This document shows, one piece after another, positions 1 to 6,527 of a stretch of 10,529 nucleotides of DNA. Position 1 is the first letter of the stretch, and each line of letters starts with the position of its first letter. Source of the DNA: CAYHOI01 sp964358175 (GTDB lineage Bacteria; Margulisbacteria; Riflemargulisbacteria; GWF2-35-9). The notes beneath the pieces are model-generated. The model was given only the letters and a program-made list of their open reading frames with translations, had not been told where the DNA came from and did no database searches. The stretch spans positions 1 to 10,529 of the forward strand of contig CAYHOI010000068.1 in the NCBI GenBank assembly GCA_964358175.1, written 5' to 3'. The position numbers and the translations under genes are program-made.

Positions 1-63
1 GGGGTGGGTGAGGCGGCAATTTGGAGCAACAAAAGTTATAATTAGAATTGCTGGCACTATGAA

Positions 64-939
64 CTATAACTCGATATGACCTATTACCTCTCTGAGCCTT
101 CGCAGAGTTACGTGAGTGTATAGTTGAGTGGTTTGTAGGCTGGCGTGGCCGAGGAGTTCCTGAACGACTCGAAGATCCGCTCCGTTACTCAGGAGGGTCG
201 TTGCGAAGGAATGTCTCAGTACGTGCGGTGTAAGTGCCTTGCCGGTCAAGCGACTCAATCGTTCAAAAAGCCTCTGCACAGATCGTGAGGTAAGCCGCTG
301 CCCACGCTGACTTAAGAATAACGCTTTCTCGCGAGCTTTTTTGGCATATTGACTTCGTTCTCGCACGAGGTACTCTTCGGTGGCCTTCTGGGCCTGATCG
401 CCTACTATGACAATTCGTTCCTTCTCGCGCTTACCGATCACACGGATCTCACGCTTTGAAGCATCGATATCCGATACATTGAGTTGAACGAGTTCAGACA
501 CTCGAAGCCCCGTTGAGTAAAGCAGTCGAAGGATGGCAGTATCTCGATGAAAATGGGGATCTTCCCCTTTAAGCATCTCAAATAGTTTTGTAATTTCTGC
601 GTCTTCGAGAAAGACTGGCAAGGTCTTATTTAATTTGGGAACCTCCAACGTTTGAAAAGGATCCTGAAAAATTCTGCCAGTTCGTAGCAGATAGGTCCAG
701 CAGCTTTTAAGTGCTGAAATCTTGCGCGAAATTGACCGGCGAGCAAGACGATGCCTCTGCAGGAAACAGATATATGCACCGATTTCGTTCTCGCCCAATT
801 GCTCCAATTGAAGATAATTGTGCCCGGCACAGTAGACAAGAAATTGTCGAAGATCTCTGCGGTATCCATCAATAGTATGAAACGAGTATCCCCGCTGAAG
901 ATTCAGATAATTTAAAAAATCCTCAACCGGTTTTTCCAA
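64..939 (-). CDS. Tyrosine recombinase, XerC/XerD family
   Basis: Site-specific recombinase of the tyrosine (lambda integrase) family; XerC/XerD relatives resolve chromosome dimers at dif. At 291 aa it is close to the usual 295-300. The N-terminal SAM-like DNA-binding domain covers about residues 1-90 and the catalytic domain about 108-285. All catalytic residues are visible: R146 in TGLRVSEL, K170 in GKREKER, H239 and R242 in TPHVLRHSF, H265 in LLGHASL, and nucleophile Y274 in QLYTH. The start is TTG at 939. This is the only start giving the usual Xer N-terminus (EKPVEDFLNYL), and an in-frame TAG lies two codons upstream. No Shine-Dalgarno is visible, so translation probably depends on the M15 peptidase gene ending just before it. 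XerC, XerD or a single Xer protein cannot be told apart here, and its location away from any integrase-type element favours a housekeeping role. Confidence 0.93.
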   Translation of the reverse strand: MEKPVEDFLNYLNLQRGYSFHTIDGYRRDLRQFLVYCAGHNYLQLEQLGENEIGAYICFLQRHRLARRSISRKISALKSCWTYLLRTGRIFQDPFQTLEVPKLNKTLPVFLEDAEITKLFEMLKGEDPHFHRDTAILRLLYSTGLRVSELVQLNVSDIDASKREIRVIGKREKERIVIVGDQAQKATEEYLVRERSQYAKKAREKALFLSQRGQRLTSRSVQRLFERLSRLTGKALTPHVLRHSFATTLLSNGADLRVVQELLGHASLQTTQLYTHVTLRRLREVIGHIEL

Positions 940-942
940 TCG

Positions 943-1371
943 CTACAACAGGTTGTACTGTTCTCTTTGTCGCTGATTCAGAGGTTGTTTTTCCTTGCGT
1001 TCTTCCAGCCAGATTTCGCGTTCTTTGTCTCTTAGATCAAGATGAACATGATTCTCCTGGGGAATAAACCCAATCCCTGTTACTTCTGGAAGACTCTCCA
1101 CTTCCTTAAAAACATCTGAAAGAGGGACATTGTCGATGGAGATATCCACTGCCTTCCCAAGATGATGATAGTCTTTGGCATTTCCAAACAACACCTTGGC
1201 TTGCCCCTCACACAAGTAAGCACGATGAATTTTGATCGGCTGCTTAAACTTTGCACCCAAATGCTCCAGAATCCCGATAATACCCAAAGACATACGAAAT
1301 TCGTTATTACAATTACCACAGAGACAAGAGAAATCTTCTCGTGAAAAGTTATCGCTTATTTTTCTGCTCAT
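943..1371 (-). CDS. Small M15-type (M15A/VanY-like) zinc peptidase domain protein
   Basis: Protein of 142 aa resembling the Peptidase M15_3 family, zinc-dependent DD-carboxypeptidases and phage endolysins acting on peptidoglycan peptides. The N-terminus has the family's SREDFSCLCGNC segment (residues 10-21). The zinc triad fits H69 and D76 in HHLGKAVDI (pattern HxxGxAxD) plus H110 in HVHLDLR. Residues 113-142 form a charged, K/R/E/Q-rich tail, KEREIWLEERKEKQ and beyond, that is not typical of the domain. No signal peptide is seen, so it is either cytoplasmic or exported another way. ATG at 1371 is preceded by a TGATACAAT -10 element and no Shine-Dalgarno, suggesting a leaderless mRNA. Its TAG stop is in the same frame as the recombinase gene that follows, two codons before that gene's TTG. 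The activity is inferred from motifs only. Confidence 0.8.
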   Translation of the reverse strand: MSRKISDNFSREDFSCLCGNCNNEFRMSLGIIGILEHLGAKFKQPIKIHRAYLCEGQAKVLFGNAKDYHHLGKAVDISIDNVPLSDVFKEVESLPEVTGIGFIPQENHVHLDLRDKEREIWLEERKEKQPLNQRQREQYNLL

Positions 1372-1378
1372 GGAAGAT

Positions 1379-1387
1379 ATTGTATCA
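1379..1387 (-). promoter_or_regulatory. Extended -10 promoter of the M15 peptidase gene
   Basis: The minus strand reads TGATACAAT, a TGn plus TACAAT extended -10. Seven bases separate it from the ATG at 1371, so transcription should begin at or just before the start codon. No -35 box was recognised. The same 9-mer precedes hsdM and the alcohol dehydrogenase gene. Confidence 0.6.
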
Positions 1388-1406
1388 TGCTTCGAGGGGC
1401 AGTGTG

Positions 1407-2315
1407 TTAACCTTCTGAACTTGCTGACTGTTGAAGCCTTCGCTCATAGATAACCTTCGACATAGCACCTACTAAGACGCTTCCAAAATGGTTTGAGGGT
1501 AGATTTCTGCAAAAAATAGAAAGAATATAGGGTCTCTCTCCCATGATGATTCCAACATCATTTCGAACGAAATCAAGCGATCCCGTTTTGTTGGCAATAA
1601 TAACATCCCGAGGCAAGAATCTTGCAATGCCCCACTTGTGATGCTGACGTTTCATAATCTCTAACATCTCCGCAGAGGCTTTTTGCGATATCACTTGCCC
1701 GCGATATATCTTATCCATAACCAAAAGCATATCCTCTGGAGTGGTGAGGTTGAACCGTCCTGGCTTTTTGCACAACATGGTGGGATCTTTTATAACGGTA
1801 CGCCGCATCCCTATTTTGTTCATATAGGCATTGATGCTGTACATGCCAAGCTTCTCTATGAGCATGTTTGTTGCGGTGTTGTCACTGTTCGTAATCATTT
1901 CCTCGACGAGTTTTCGCACCGTAAATCGCGAACCCTCTCTCGCATACTGTATGCTCCCAGCACCTGGTATTTTGTTATGAAAACGAAGAGTCAGCAGGTC
2001 ATCCATAGATAGCTCACCTTCGTCAATCTGGTGAAACGCCTCGACCATCACAGGAATCTTTATCACGCTTGCGGGATTGAAGGGTTGTCTTCCATTCACC
2101 GAAAAAGTTTCCCCGGTGATCAGATCCTTCAACGAAATCCCGATAATCCCCCCTGGCAAAGCATACTTAGCGACTTGTTTATCGAGGTCACTCACGACGT
2201 CCTGTACCCATTGGGGATGTTTTCGTAACAAACTAGGATCAAGCTCAAGTGCCATTGCAAGGCTAACGCTTAGCATGATAACGAGTAAGAGTATTGGTTT
2301 CTTTAAAATATGCAT
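1407..2315 (-). CDS. Secreted class A beta-lactamase-fold serine hydrolase
   Basis: Member of the beta-lactamase2/class A serine hydrolase family, 302 aa. An N-terminal signal peptide (KK at 5-6, hydrophobic 7-20, probable cleavage after A22) sends it to the cell envelope. The active-site signatures are in order: S83-x-x-K86 in PASVIKIP, S144-D145-N146 in NSDNTATN, and K243-T244-G245 in ANKTGSL. The class A omega-loop ExxLN with deacylating Glu166 is not evident: the region reads KPGRFNLTTPEDM (184-196). It may therefore be a peptidoglycan DD-peptidase-like or a poor beta-lactamase rather than a resistance enzyme. ATG at 2315 has AGGA at 2324-2327 eight bases upstream and a good sigma70-type promoter. 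The stop lies 35 bases before the M15 peptidase gene, so the cluster may act on cell wall. Confidence 0.88.
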   Translation of the reverse strand: MHILKKPILLLVIMLSVSLAMALELDPSLLRKHPQWVQDVVSDLDKQVAKYALPGGIIGISLKDLITGETFSVNGRQPFNPASVIKIPVMVEAFHQIDEGELSMDDLLTLRFHNKIPGAGSIQYAREGSRFTVRKLVEEMITNSDNTATNMLIEKLGMYSINAYMNKIGMRRTVIKDPTMLCKKPGRFNLTTPEDMLLVMDKIYRGQVISQKASAEMLEIMKRQHHKWGIARFLPRDVIIANKTGSLDFVRNDVGIIMGERPYILSIFCRNLPSNHFGSVLVGAMSKVIYERRLQQSASSEG

Positions 2316-2323
2316 TAACTTTT

Positions 2324-2327
2324 TCCT
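2324..2327 (-). promoter_or_regulatory. Ribosome binding site of the beta-lactamase-like gene
   Basis: AGGA on the minus strand, eight bases before the ATG at 2315, which supports that start ahead of the signal peptide. Confidence 0.6.
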
Positions 2328-2338
2328 GTACGATCCTC

Positions 2339-2366
2339 ATTATACTGAGAATTTTTTTGAAATCAA
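2339..2366 (-). promoter_or_regulatory. Sigma70-type promoter of the beta-lactamase-like gene
   Basis: On the minus strand TTGATT (2366-2361) and a perfect TATAAT (2344-2339) are separated by 16 bases, giving a start about 15-20 bases before the ATG at 2315. It lies between hsdR and this gene, so the gene need not depend on read-through from the restriction operon. Confidence 0.7.
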
Positions 2367-2377
2367 ATCTCCCGAAT
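2367..2377 (+). repeat. Left copy of 11-bp direct repeat flanking the hsd operon
   Basis: ATCTCCCGAAT, 14 bases beyond the hsdR stop codon. An identical 11-mer in the same orientation is at 8886-8896, just outside the hsdM start. The two copies bracket the whole operon, suggesting a target-site duplication or recombination site. That reading is inference. Confidence 0.5.
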
Positions 2378-2391
2378 AATGACGACCAGAA

Positions 2392-3846
2392 TTACGCCAC
2401 GTCTACCTGATACAAATACTTCTGAAATCCAATAAAAAAGTCTCGTATCTTTTCAACGCCACCTAGAATAGCAGACGCATCACTGAGGGCGTGATATTTT
2501 AACTCTAGAAGGCTCGGCAACTTTTCTTGGTCAAGTTCATCAATACCTGTTTCGATATATTTTGAAAGGACAAACTCAATGAATTCGCGCTGTTGTTCAT
2601 CTAATCCTAAAAGGATTGATGGTTTTGCCGCTGCAACACGCTCTTCACGAGTAATCGGTTTAGCAGCATAAGCAACGAACTCTAGTACATCAAACAGGTC
2701 GCTCTTTTCAGCATTTATTAACTTCTGTAATGAGAGCAATTGTTCTTTCTCATAACCAGCGTCCGATAACTGTTCAAGAAAAGCCTTTCTAGTAATTGGA
2801 TTTGCCCATAACTTACGGAATTGCTCTTCGTCTTTAAAAAAGTTTGGCAATGTACCATATAGGCTTTTCAAAAACTCTTCAACTGACATCGGGTTTCCAT
2901 CGGCACTATAGAAAAGTGTCGATACCATGTACTGGATTTCTCTCCAGTTCCCTTCATCATTAGCACCACCTCGATGACACTCGTCAATAATAATAAAATC
3001 AAAAAAGTCGGCCGGGTATTGTCCAAAGTAGGGAGTGTTATTTGCCCCACTCATAAAGGTCTGAAAAATGGTAAAGAAAATACTCCCATTGGTTGGCACT
3101 TTGCCGTTTTTATTAATTTCCTTGGGGCTTATCCGTACAAGCGCGTCTTCAGGGAAAGCCGAGAATGCGTTAAATGCTTGATTTGCTAATATGTTGCGGT
3201 CAGCTAAAAACAATATGCGCGGTCGACGACTTCCATCACGCTTCAGGTTCCAGCGAGATTGGAAGAGTTTCCATGCAATTTGAAAAGCTATAAAGGTTTT
3301 GCCCGTTCCTGTCGCGAGTGTCAGCAGGACACGTTGTTTTTGCTTTGCAATGGCAAGCATCGTATTGTTTACGGCGATTTCTTGATAGTACCTTGCGCCT
3401 TTGCTTCCTCCGACATCCTCAAAAGGGACTTTATCAAACTGGTCGCGCCAGTGGTTTTGATCGGAGAAGGTTTTATTCCACAATTCGTCGGGAGAGGAAA
3501 ACGCGGACACAAGGCCTTCGGTTCCAGTCTTCATGCAGATTTGATAAATTTCTCTGCCATTACTAGAATAGGTTGTCTCAAGTTGAAGTTTCACCGCATA
3601 GTTTTTGGCTTGTGCCACACCTTCGCTAACAGGAAGATTGTCACTTTTCGCCTCTATCACCGCCAGTTTTCGGTTGTGGTAGACCAGTACATAGTCGGCA
3701 ATAAGTGGCTTGGCTCGTCCACCTGTTTGGATACGGCCTGCGGTGAGATTATATTCTCTAAGAACTTTGGAACCTTCAATAATGCCCCAACCAGCAGCCT
3801 TGAGCTTTGGGTCAATCAGTTCGGCACGTGTTTCAGCTTCATTCAT
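2392..3846 (-). CDS. hsdR: Type I restriction endonuclease R subunit, internally deleted
   Basis: Relative of EcoEI-type HsdR, the nuclease and ATP-driven translocase of type I restriction enzymes. Present are the N-terminal nuclease site (D51 in ADYVLVY, E65-x-K67 in VIEAK), Walker A ATGTGKT (178-184), FLADRN (213-218), the DECH box (288-291) and the EcoEI R C-terminal domain from about 305 (IQYMVSTLFYSADG) to VDVA at the end. Missing is everything normally found between: motif III (TATP), RecA-like domain 2 and motifs IV-VI (including the QIIGRGTR region). GANDEGNWREI runs straight into IQYMVST at residue 304/305 (about 2925-2945). The total is 484 aa, against roughly 800 from memory of the family. 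The frame is kept, so a stable protein may be made, but translocation and restriction should be lost. Its ATG overlaps the stop of Bro-N protein 2 (ATGA), so it is translationally coupled. Confidence 0.9.
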   Translation of the reverse strand: MNEAETRAELIDPKLKAAGWGIIEGSKVLREYNLTAGRIQTGGRAKPLIADYVLVYHNRKLAVIEAKSDNLPVSEGVAQAKNYAVKLQLETTYSSNGREIYQICMKTGTEGLVSAFSSPDELWNKTFSDQNHWRDQFDKVPFEDVGGSKGARYYQEIAVNNTMLAIAKQKQRVLLTLATGTGKTFIAFQIAWKLFQSRWNLKRDGSRRPRILFLADRNILANQAFNAFSAFPEDALVRISPKEINKNGKVPTNGSIFFTIFQTFMSGANNTPYFGQYPADFFDFIIIDECHRGGANDEGNWREIQYMVSTLFYSADGNPMSVEEFLKSLYGTLPNFFKDEEQFRKLWANPITRKAFLEQLSDAGYEKEQLLSLQKLINAEKSDLFDVLEFVAYAAKPITREERVAAAKPSILLGLDEQQREFIEFVLSKYIETGIDELDQEKLPSLLELKYHALSDASAILGGVEKIRDFFIGFQKYLYQVDVA

Positions 3847-4703
3847 GGTTGTAGTGGCTTGCCTTTTTCTAGTTGTTTCTTTGTTCCTTCAGCCAATTGT
3901 TTATAGTTTTCTTTGGTTGATACTTTCGTTCCAGATTTCTTTTCCAGTTCGCGTCGAGCGTTACCAGCGATAGTGCCACCCTCTCTGGCCGCTTTTTTGT
4001 TTTCGCCAAAACCTTCTGCGTCTTTTTTTCGAGCAATCTCCGTGGTAGACGCTTCTCCAAGCATGGTAAAGATCAATTCCAAATCGGTCATATGGTCGCG
4101 TAGATTGTCCTTTGGATTCTCAAGTTCCTTAAACTGCTTGTACTCGGATGGGGTCATATCAAAGGTGCCTCGGCTAATTTCAGCGGTCAAAATCGAGTAT
4201 TCTTTCTGATCTTTGACACCCCGTTTTTTCCATTCTTCGGTTAGCTCATCACGGACAGCGATCCCGCGCACACGCTTTTCGATCCATTCGTCGCTATAAC
4301 CCTTTTTCTTGTATAACTCGCGCATACGTTTAGCGGCAAGTTCGGGATTTTCAATCTCTTCCAACCGTTCATATCCCACCTGAGCTAGCCAACGCTTAAA
4401 AGGTTCTGCTTTTGGCGAGGGGACAGACTGGATAAGCCGAAGGATGCCAGAAGTATTCCAACATTGAAGCATTTGCCTGCCGCCCGCTGTGTCAAACTCT
4501 AATCCAAGGGGGGGGACAAGTTGTCCCCCCCCCTTAAAAGCATCGCTCAGAGATTCATCTCGTTTACGCAATTTCTTTAAATAATCAGACGGATTCACTG
4601 AGTCGGTAAGTATGGCAATTACGTCCACAATAACAAACCACCAATCGTCGTTAAGTAGCGTTCGTCTTACATTTTTCTGCTCAAATAAAACGATTTTACT
4701 CAT
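3843..4703 (-). CDS. Bro-N/DinD-like protein 2 within the type I operon
   Basis: Protein of 286 aa from ATG 4703. The N-terminal half (about 1-115) is a Bro-N domain, a DNA-binding fold of phage antirepressors and baculovirus BRO proteins, with WWFVIVDVIAIL (21-32) and LRLIQSVPSPKAEPFKRWLA (88-107). The C-terminal half (NLRDHMTDLELIF at 200-212, then GGTIAGNARRELEKKSGTKV) resembles the tail of E. coli DinD, a DNA-damage-induced protein. It is a full-length paralogue of the protein at 6528-7358. A GTG two codons further upstream is open, but AGGAG eight bases before the ATG favours the ATG. The start overlaps hsdS by 8 bases and the stop overlaps hsdR by 4. Residues 58-65 (GGGQLVPP) are encoded by G9 and C8 runs. 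Its role in restriction-modification is unknown; regulation of the operon or the DNA-damage response is possible. Confidence 0.85.
   Translation of the reverse strand: MSKIVLFEQKNVRRTLLNDDWWFVIVDVIAILTDSVNPSDYLKKLRKRDESLSDAFKGGGQLVPPLGLEFDTAGGRQMLQCWNTSGILRLIQSVPSPKAEPFKRWLAQVGYERLEEIENPELAAKRMRELYKKKGYSDEWIEKRVRGIAVRDELTEEWKKRGVKDQKEYSILTAEISRGTFDMTPSEYKQFKELENPKDNLRDHMTDLELIFTMLGEASTTEIARKKDAEGFGENKKAAREGGTIAGNARRELEKKSGTKVSTKENYKQLAEGTKKQLEKGKPLQP
4508..4533 (-). repeat. G9/C8 homopolymer inverted repeat inside the Bro-N 2 gene
   Basis: On the coding strand a run of nine G and a run of eight C flank ACAACTTGT and can pair into a strong hairpin. Runs of this length are prone to slipped-strand frameshifts. 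As read, the frame is open through both runs. Confidence 0.7.
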
Positions 4704-5988
4704 GTACACATCTCCTTTTGTCGGTCACTTCGAGAGCCTCAGTGACCGTAACATCTTCGGTGGCTAAGGCTCTCGAAGCCACACCCTTTGTTAGCTCCCC
4801 CGCAAATGCCTTCTGCAATAGCGACTTTTTTAGCTCCTCAAGGTCAGCCAGCTTTTGTTGATAGAGAGCATCCAGTTTTTGTGTTTCGACAGAGAGAGTA
4901 TCCAGCTTAGCCGCAATGACTTTCTGCTCATCTAGAGTTGGCAACGGAATAGGATAAGTTTTCAATTTTGTTCCATTGATATTTGCTTGATTAACACTCG
5001 AAATAACAACAGTCTTTCCATATTCCTTTGCCACAGGGCTATTTAAATAGTAATTTAAATAATCTGCATCTAATAAAGATTCTTTCCTGTGTAATCGAAT
5101 CAAATATCCTGCAAAAATTGCAGGCATTTCTCCTTTATAAATCGCTGTTTTTCCAACTAACTCAGGACTGTTGGTTCTATTAAATAAAACATCATTGTAT
5201 TTAAGCAAATACTGCTTATTATCTTCCGTATTATCGGAATAAACTAAATCATCCCAAGCAAATCTCCCATTTTGTATATTTCCCATTCGCAACACTGGAA
5301 CGGCTCCAACAGTGTTTGATTTTGTCGAAGAGCCATATTCTACCCTATCACATACATCACCCGGTGTTTTCCATTCCCACTTTTTATCATTTAGTACACT
5401 TAAAAAATACGATTCAAACACCTCACGGGCATTCTTAAGGTTTTTTTCAGCATTTTCTTTTGCCTTGGCGATCGTGGCAAATGCTTCATCGAGGATGGCA
5501 ACGATGCGCTGTTGTTCGGGGAGGGATTCGGGGAATGATATTAACTGGCTTCTTACCTCATTGTCAGTTACAGCTGGATAACTGGCTCCTTTTTGCAATT
5601 TTTCCATTTTCACGGTAAAATCATCCGTTTGAAGGAAATAAAATATTAATTTATTCTCAAGTTCTTGTTTTGGCCTTAGGACAAAGTAGCCAGTACTGCA
5701 AACTTCTTCATTAAATTCATTAGGAATTATCGCGATTCTTCTTAATGTTGGTCGAATCGTTGCAAAGATGATGTCCCCAGTTCTGACCAGTTTTCTGGCT
5801 CGACTTGGAGCATCTTTTCCCTTTATTGTATTTGTATTTTCAATAGCAAGATTTTCTCTGTTAATACTGGAAACATCAATATACACAAAATCTCTCGTTG
5901 GCTCCTTTAGAGGATTTATTGTTTCTGTTTTTTGGAGAACTTCCCCAAGTTTTTTAGTTTGCCAGTTGGGTGGGTTCAGTGACTTCAT
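4696..5988 (-). CDS. hsdS: Type I restriction-modification specificity subunit S
   Basis: DNA-recognition subunit; its two target recognition domains each read half of a bipartite site, and it pairs with HsdM. TRD1 begins NWQTKKLGEVL (8-18) and ends at LPEQQRIVAILDEAF (156-170), followed by a coiled-coil spacer (about 170-198). TRD2 begins KWEWKTPGDVCDRV (203-216) and ends at LDEQKVIAAKLDTL (352-365), followed by a second helix and the usual end LLQKAFAGELT (390-400). At 430 aa it is complete. Residues 402-423 are an extra tail encoded by two palindromic elements, and that tail has no counterpart I recognise in HsdS. ATG 5988 overlaps the stop of the membrane protein gene (ATGA). Only a weak GGGAAG is nearby, so coupling is likely. 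The recognised sequence cannot be read from this. Confidence 0.95.
   Translation of the reverse strand: MKSLNPPNWQTKKLGEVLQKTETINPLKEPTRDFVYIDVSSINRENLAIENTNTIKGKDAPSRARKLVRTGDIIFATIRPTLRRIAIIPNEFNEEVCSTGYFVLRPKQELENKLIFYFLQTDDFTVKMEKLQKGASYPAVTDNEVRSQLISFPESLPEQQRIVAILDEAFATIAKAKENAEKNLKNAREVFESYFLSVLNDKKWEWKTPGDVCDRVEYGSSTKSNTVGAVPVLRMGNIQNGRFAWDDLVYSDNTEDNKQYLLKYNDVLFNRTNSPELVGKTAIYKGEMPAIFAGYLIRLHRKESLLDADYLNYYLNSPVAKEYGKTVVISSVNQANINGTKLKTYPIPLPTLDEQKVIAAKLDTLSVETQKLDALYQQKLADLEELKKSLLQKAFAGELTKGVASRALATEDVTVTEALEVTDKRRCVHE
4712..4716 (-). promoter_or_regulatory. Ribosome binding site deciding the Bro-N 2 start
   Basis: AGGAG on the minus strand lies eight bases before ATG 4703 but only two before the in-frame GTG at 4709, so the ATG is the better start. 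It is inside the end of hsdS, between its stop codon and the palindromic repeats. Confidence 0.7.
4722..4748 (+). repeat. Palindromic element copy 1 (hsdS 3' end)
   Basis: Arms CGGTCACT (4722-4729) and AGTGACCG (4741-4748) are exactly complementary and enclose the 11-base core TCGAGAGCCTC. The core can form a further GAG/CTC stem with a two-base bulge. It is the reverse orientation of copies 2 and 3. Confidence 0.85.
4760..4782 (+). repeat. Palindromic element copy 2 (hsdS 3' end)
   Basis: Arms GTGGCT (4760-4765) and AGCCAC (4777-4782) enclose core AAGGCTCTCGA. The core matches the inverted core of copy 1 at 10 of 11 bases, while the arms differ from copy 1 yet remain complementary. It faces copy 1 across 11 bases. 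Confidence 0.8.
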
Positions 5989-6515
5989 TTCTTCCCACAG
6001 GTTTGAGAGAAATTCTTATCTTCTCTTGTAAAATACTTATTTCCCTCAATATCCTTATAGGAAATATAGATACAGTTTTTTGATCTTACTGTGCTAAATT
6101 TCCTCTCATCGTAGACTGCATAAAGTAACCCTCCAACGTTCATCCAACCCCAGTTTGGATTGAAAATAATGGTTTCGTTGCTCGGATTGCTTGTCCGTTT
6201 TGAAATGTCATTCCCAAATAGGAGTGGGTATTTCTTTTGATCGATGACGACGTATCCCTTGATGTCCTTAGCAATATTTTTTTGGATTGTAAATTGTAAC
6301 GCTTGTCCCGAGATTAGATTGTTATTTTTGACTCGACCAATGTCCCCCCATTTCTCTAAATACCCAGACCTCAGAATTATTGGACGAAGATTGGCTTCAA
6401 CGGTTTGATTGGCTATTCTATTTGTATCAATGGCATACCATACCAGAACAACCAGAGTAATAAGGGGAATAGCCCGATGGAAGAAGCAATAAACAATTGA
6501 ATTTTTCTTAACCAC
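5985..6515 (-). CDS. Small single-pass membrane protein of the hsd operon, unknown function
   Basis: Protein of 176 aa that I do not recognise as a named family. A short basic start (VKKNS) is followed by one hydrophobic segment at about 14-28 (AIPLITLVVLVWYAI), then an extra-membrane domain of about 145 aa with no visible catalytic motif. The region TNRIANQTVEANLRP (31-45) recalls small membrane proteins annotated as hypothetical in many bacteria, from memory. The start is GTG at 6515, supported by GGAG six bases upstream; an ATG at 6520 is in another frame. It begins 12 bases after Bro-N protein 1, and its stop overlaps the hsdS start (ATGA). This places it firmly in the operon and suggests a role tied to it, possibly membrane attachment or a defence accessory. 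Confidence 0.75.
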   Translation of the reverse strand: MVKKNSIVYCFFHRAIPLITLVVLVWYAIDTNRIANQTVEANLRPIILRSGYLEKWGDIGRVKNNNLISGQALQFTIQKNIAKDIKGYVVIDQKKYPLLFGNDISKRTSNPSNETIIFNPNWGWMNVGGLLYAVYDERKFSTVRSKNCIYISYKDIEGNKYFTREDKNFSQTCGKK

Positions 6516-6521
6516 AGCATT

Positions 6522-6525
6522 CTCC
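6522..6525 (-). promoter_or_regulatory. Ribosome binding site for the GTG start of the membrane protein
   Basis: GGAG on the minus strand, six bases before GTG 6515 and just after the TAA of Bro-N protein 1. It decides for GTG as the start. Confidence 0.65.
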
Positions 6526-6527
6526 AG

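Noticed and set aside
34..71. AGTTATA/TATAACT inverted repeat at the end of the recombinase gene
   Set aside because: Seven AT-rich pairs around a long loop is weak and there is no T-run, so it is not called a terminator.
3259..3906. Open reading frame of 215 codons on the plus strand opposite hsdR
   Set aside because: It is antisense to the clearly coding hsdR and its product has no recognisable domain or start signal.
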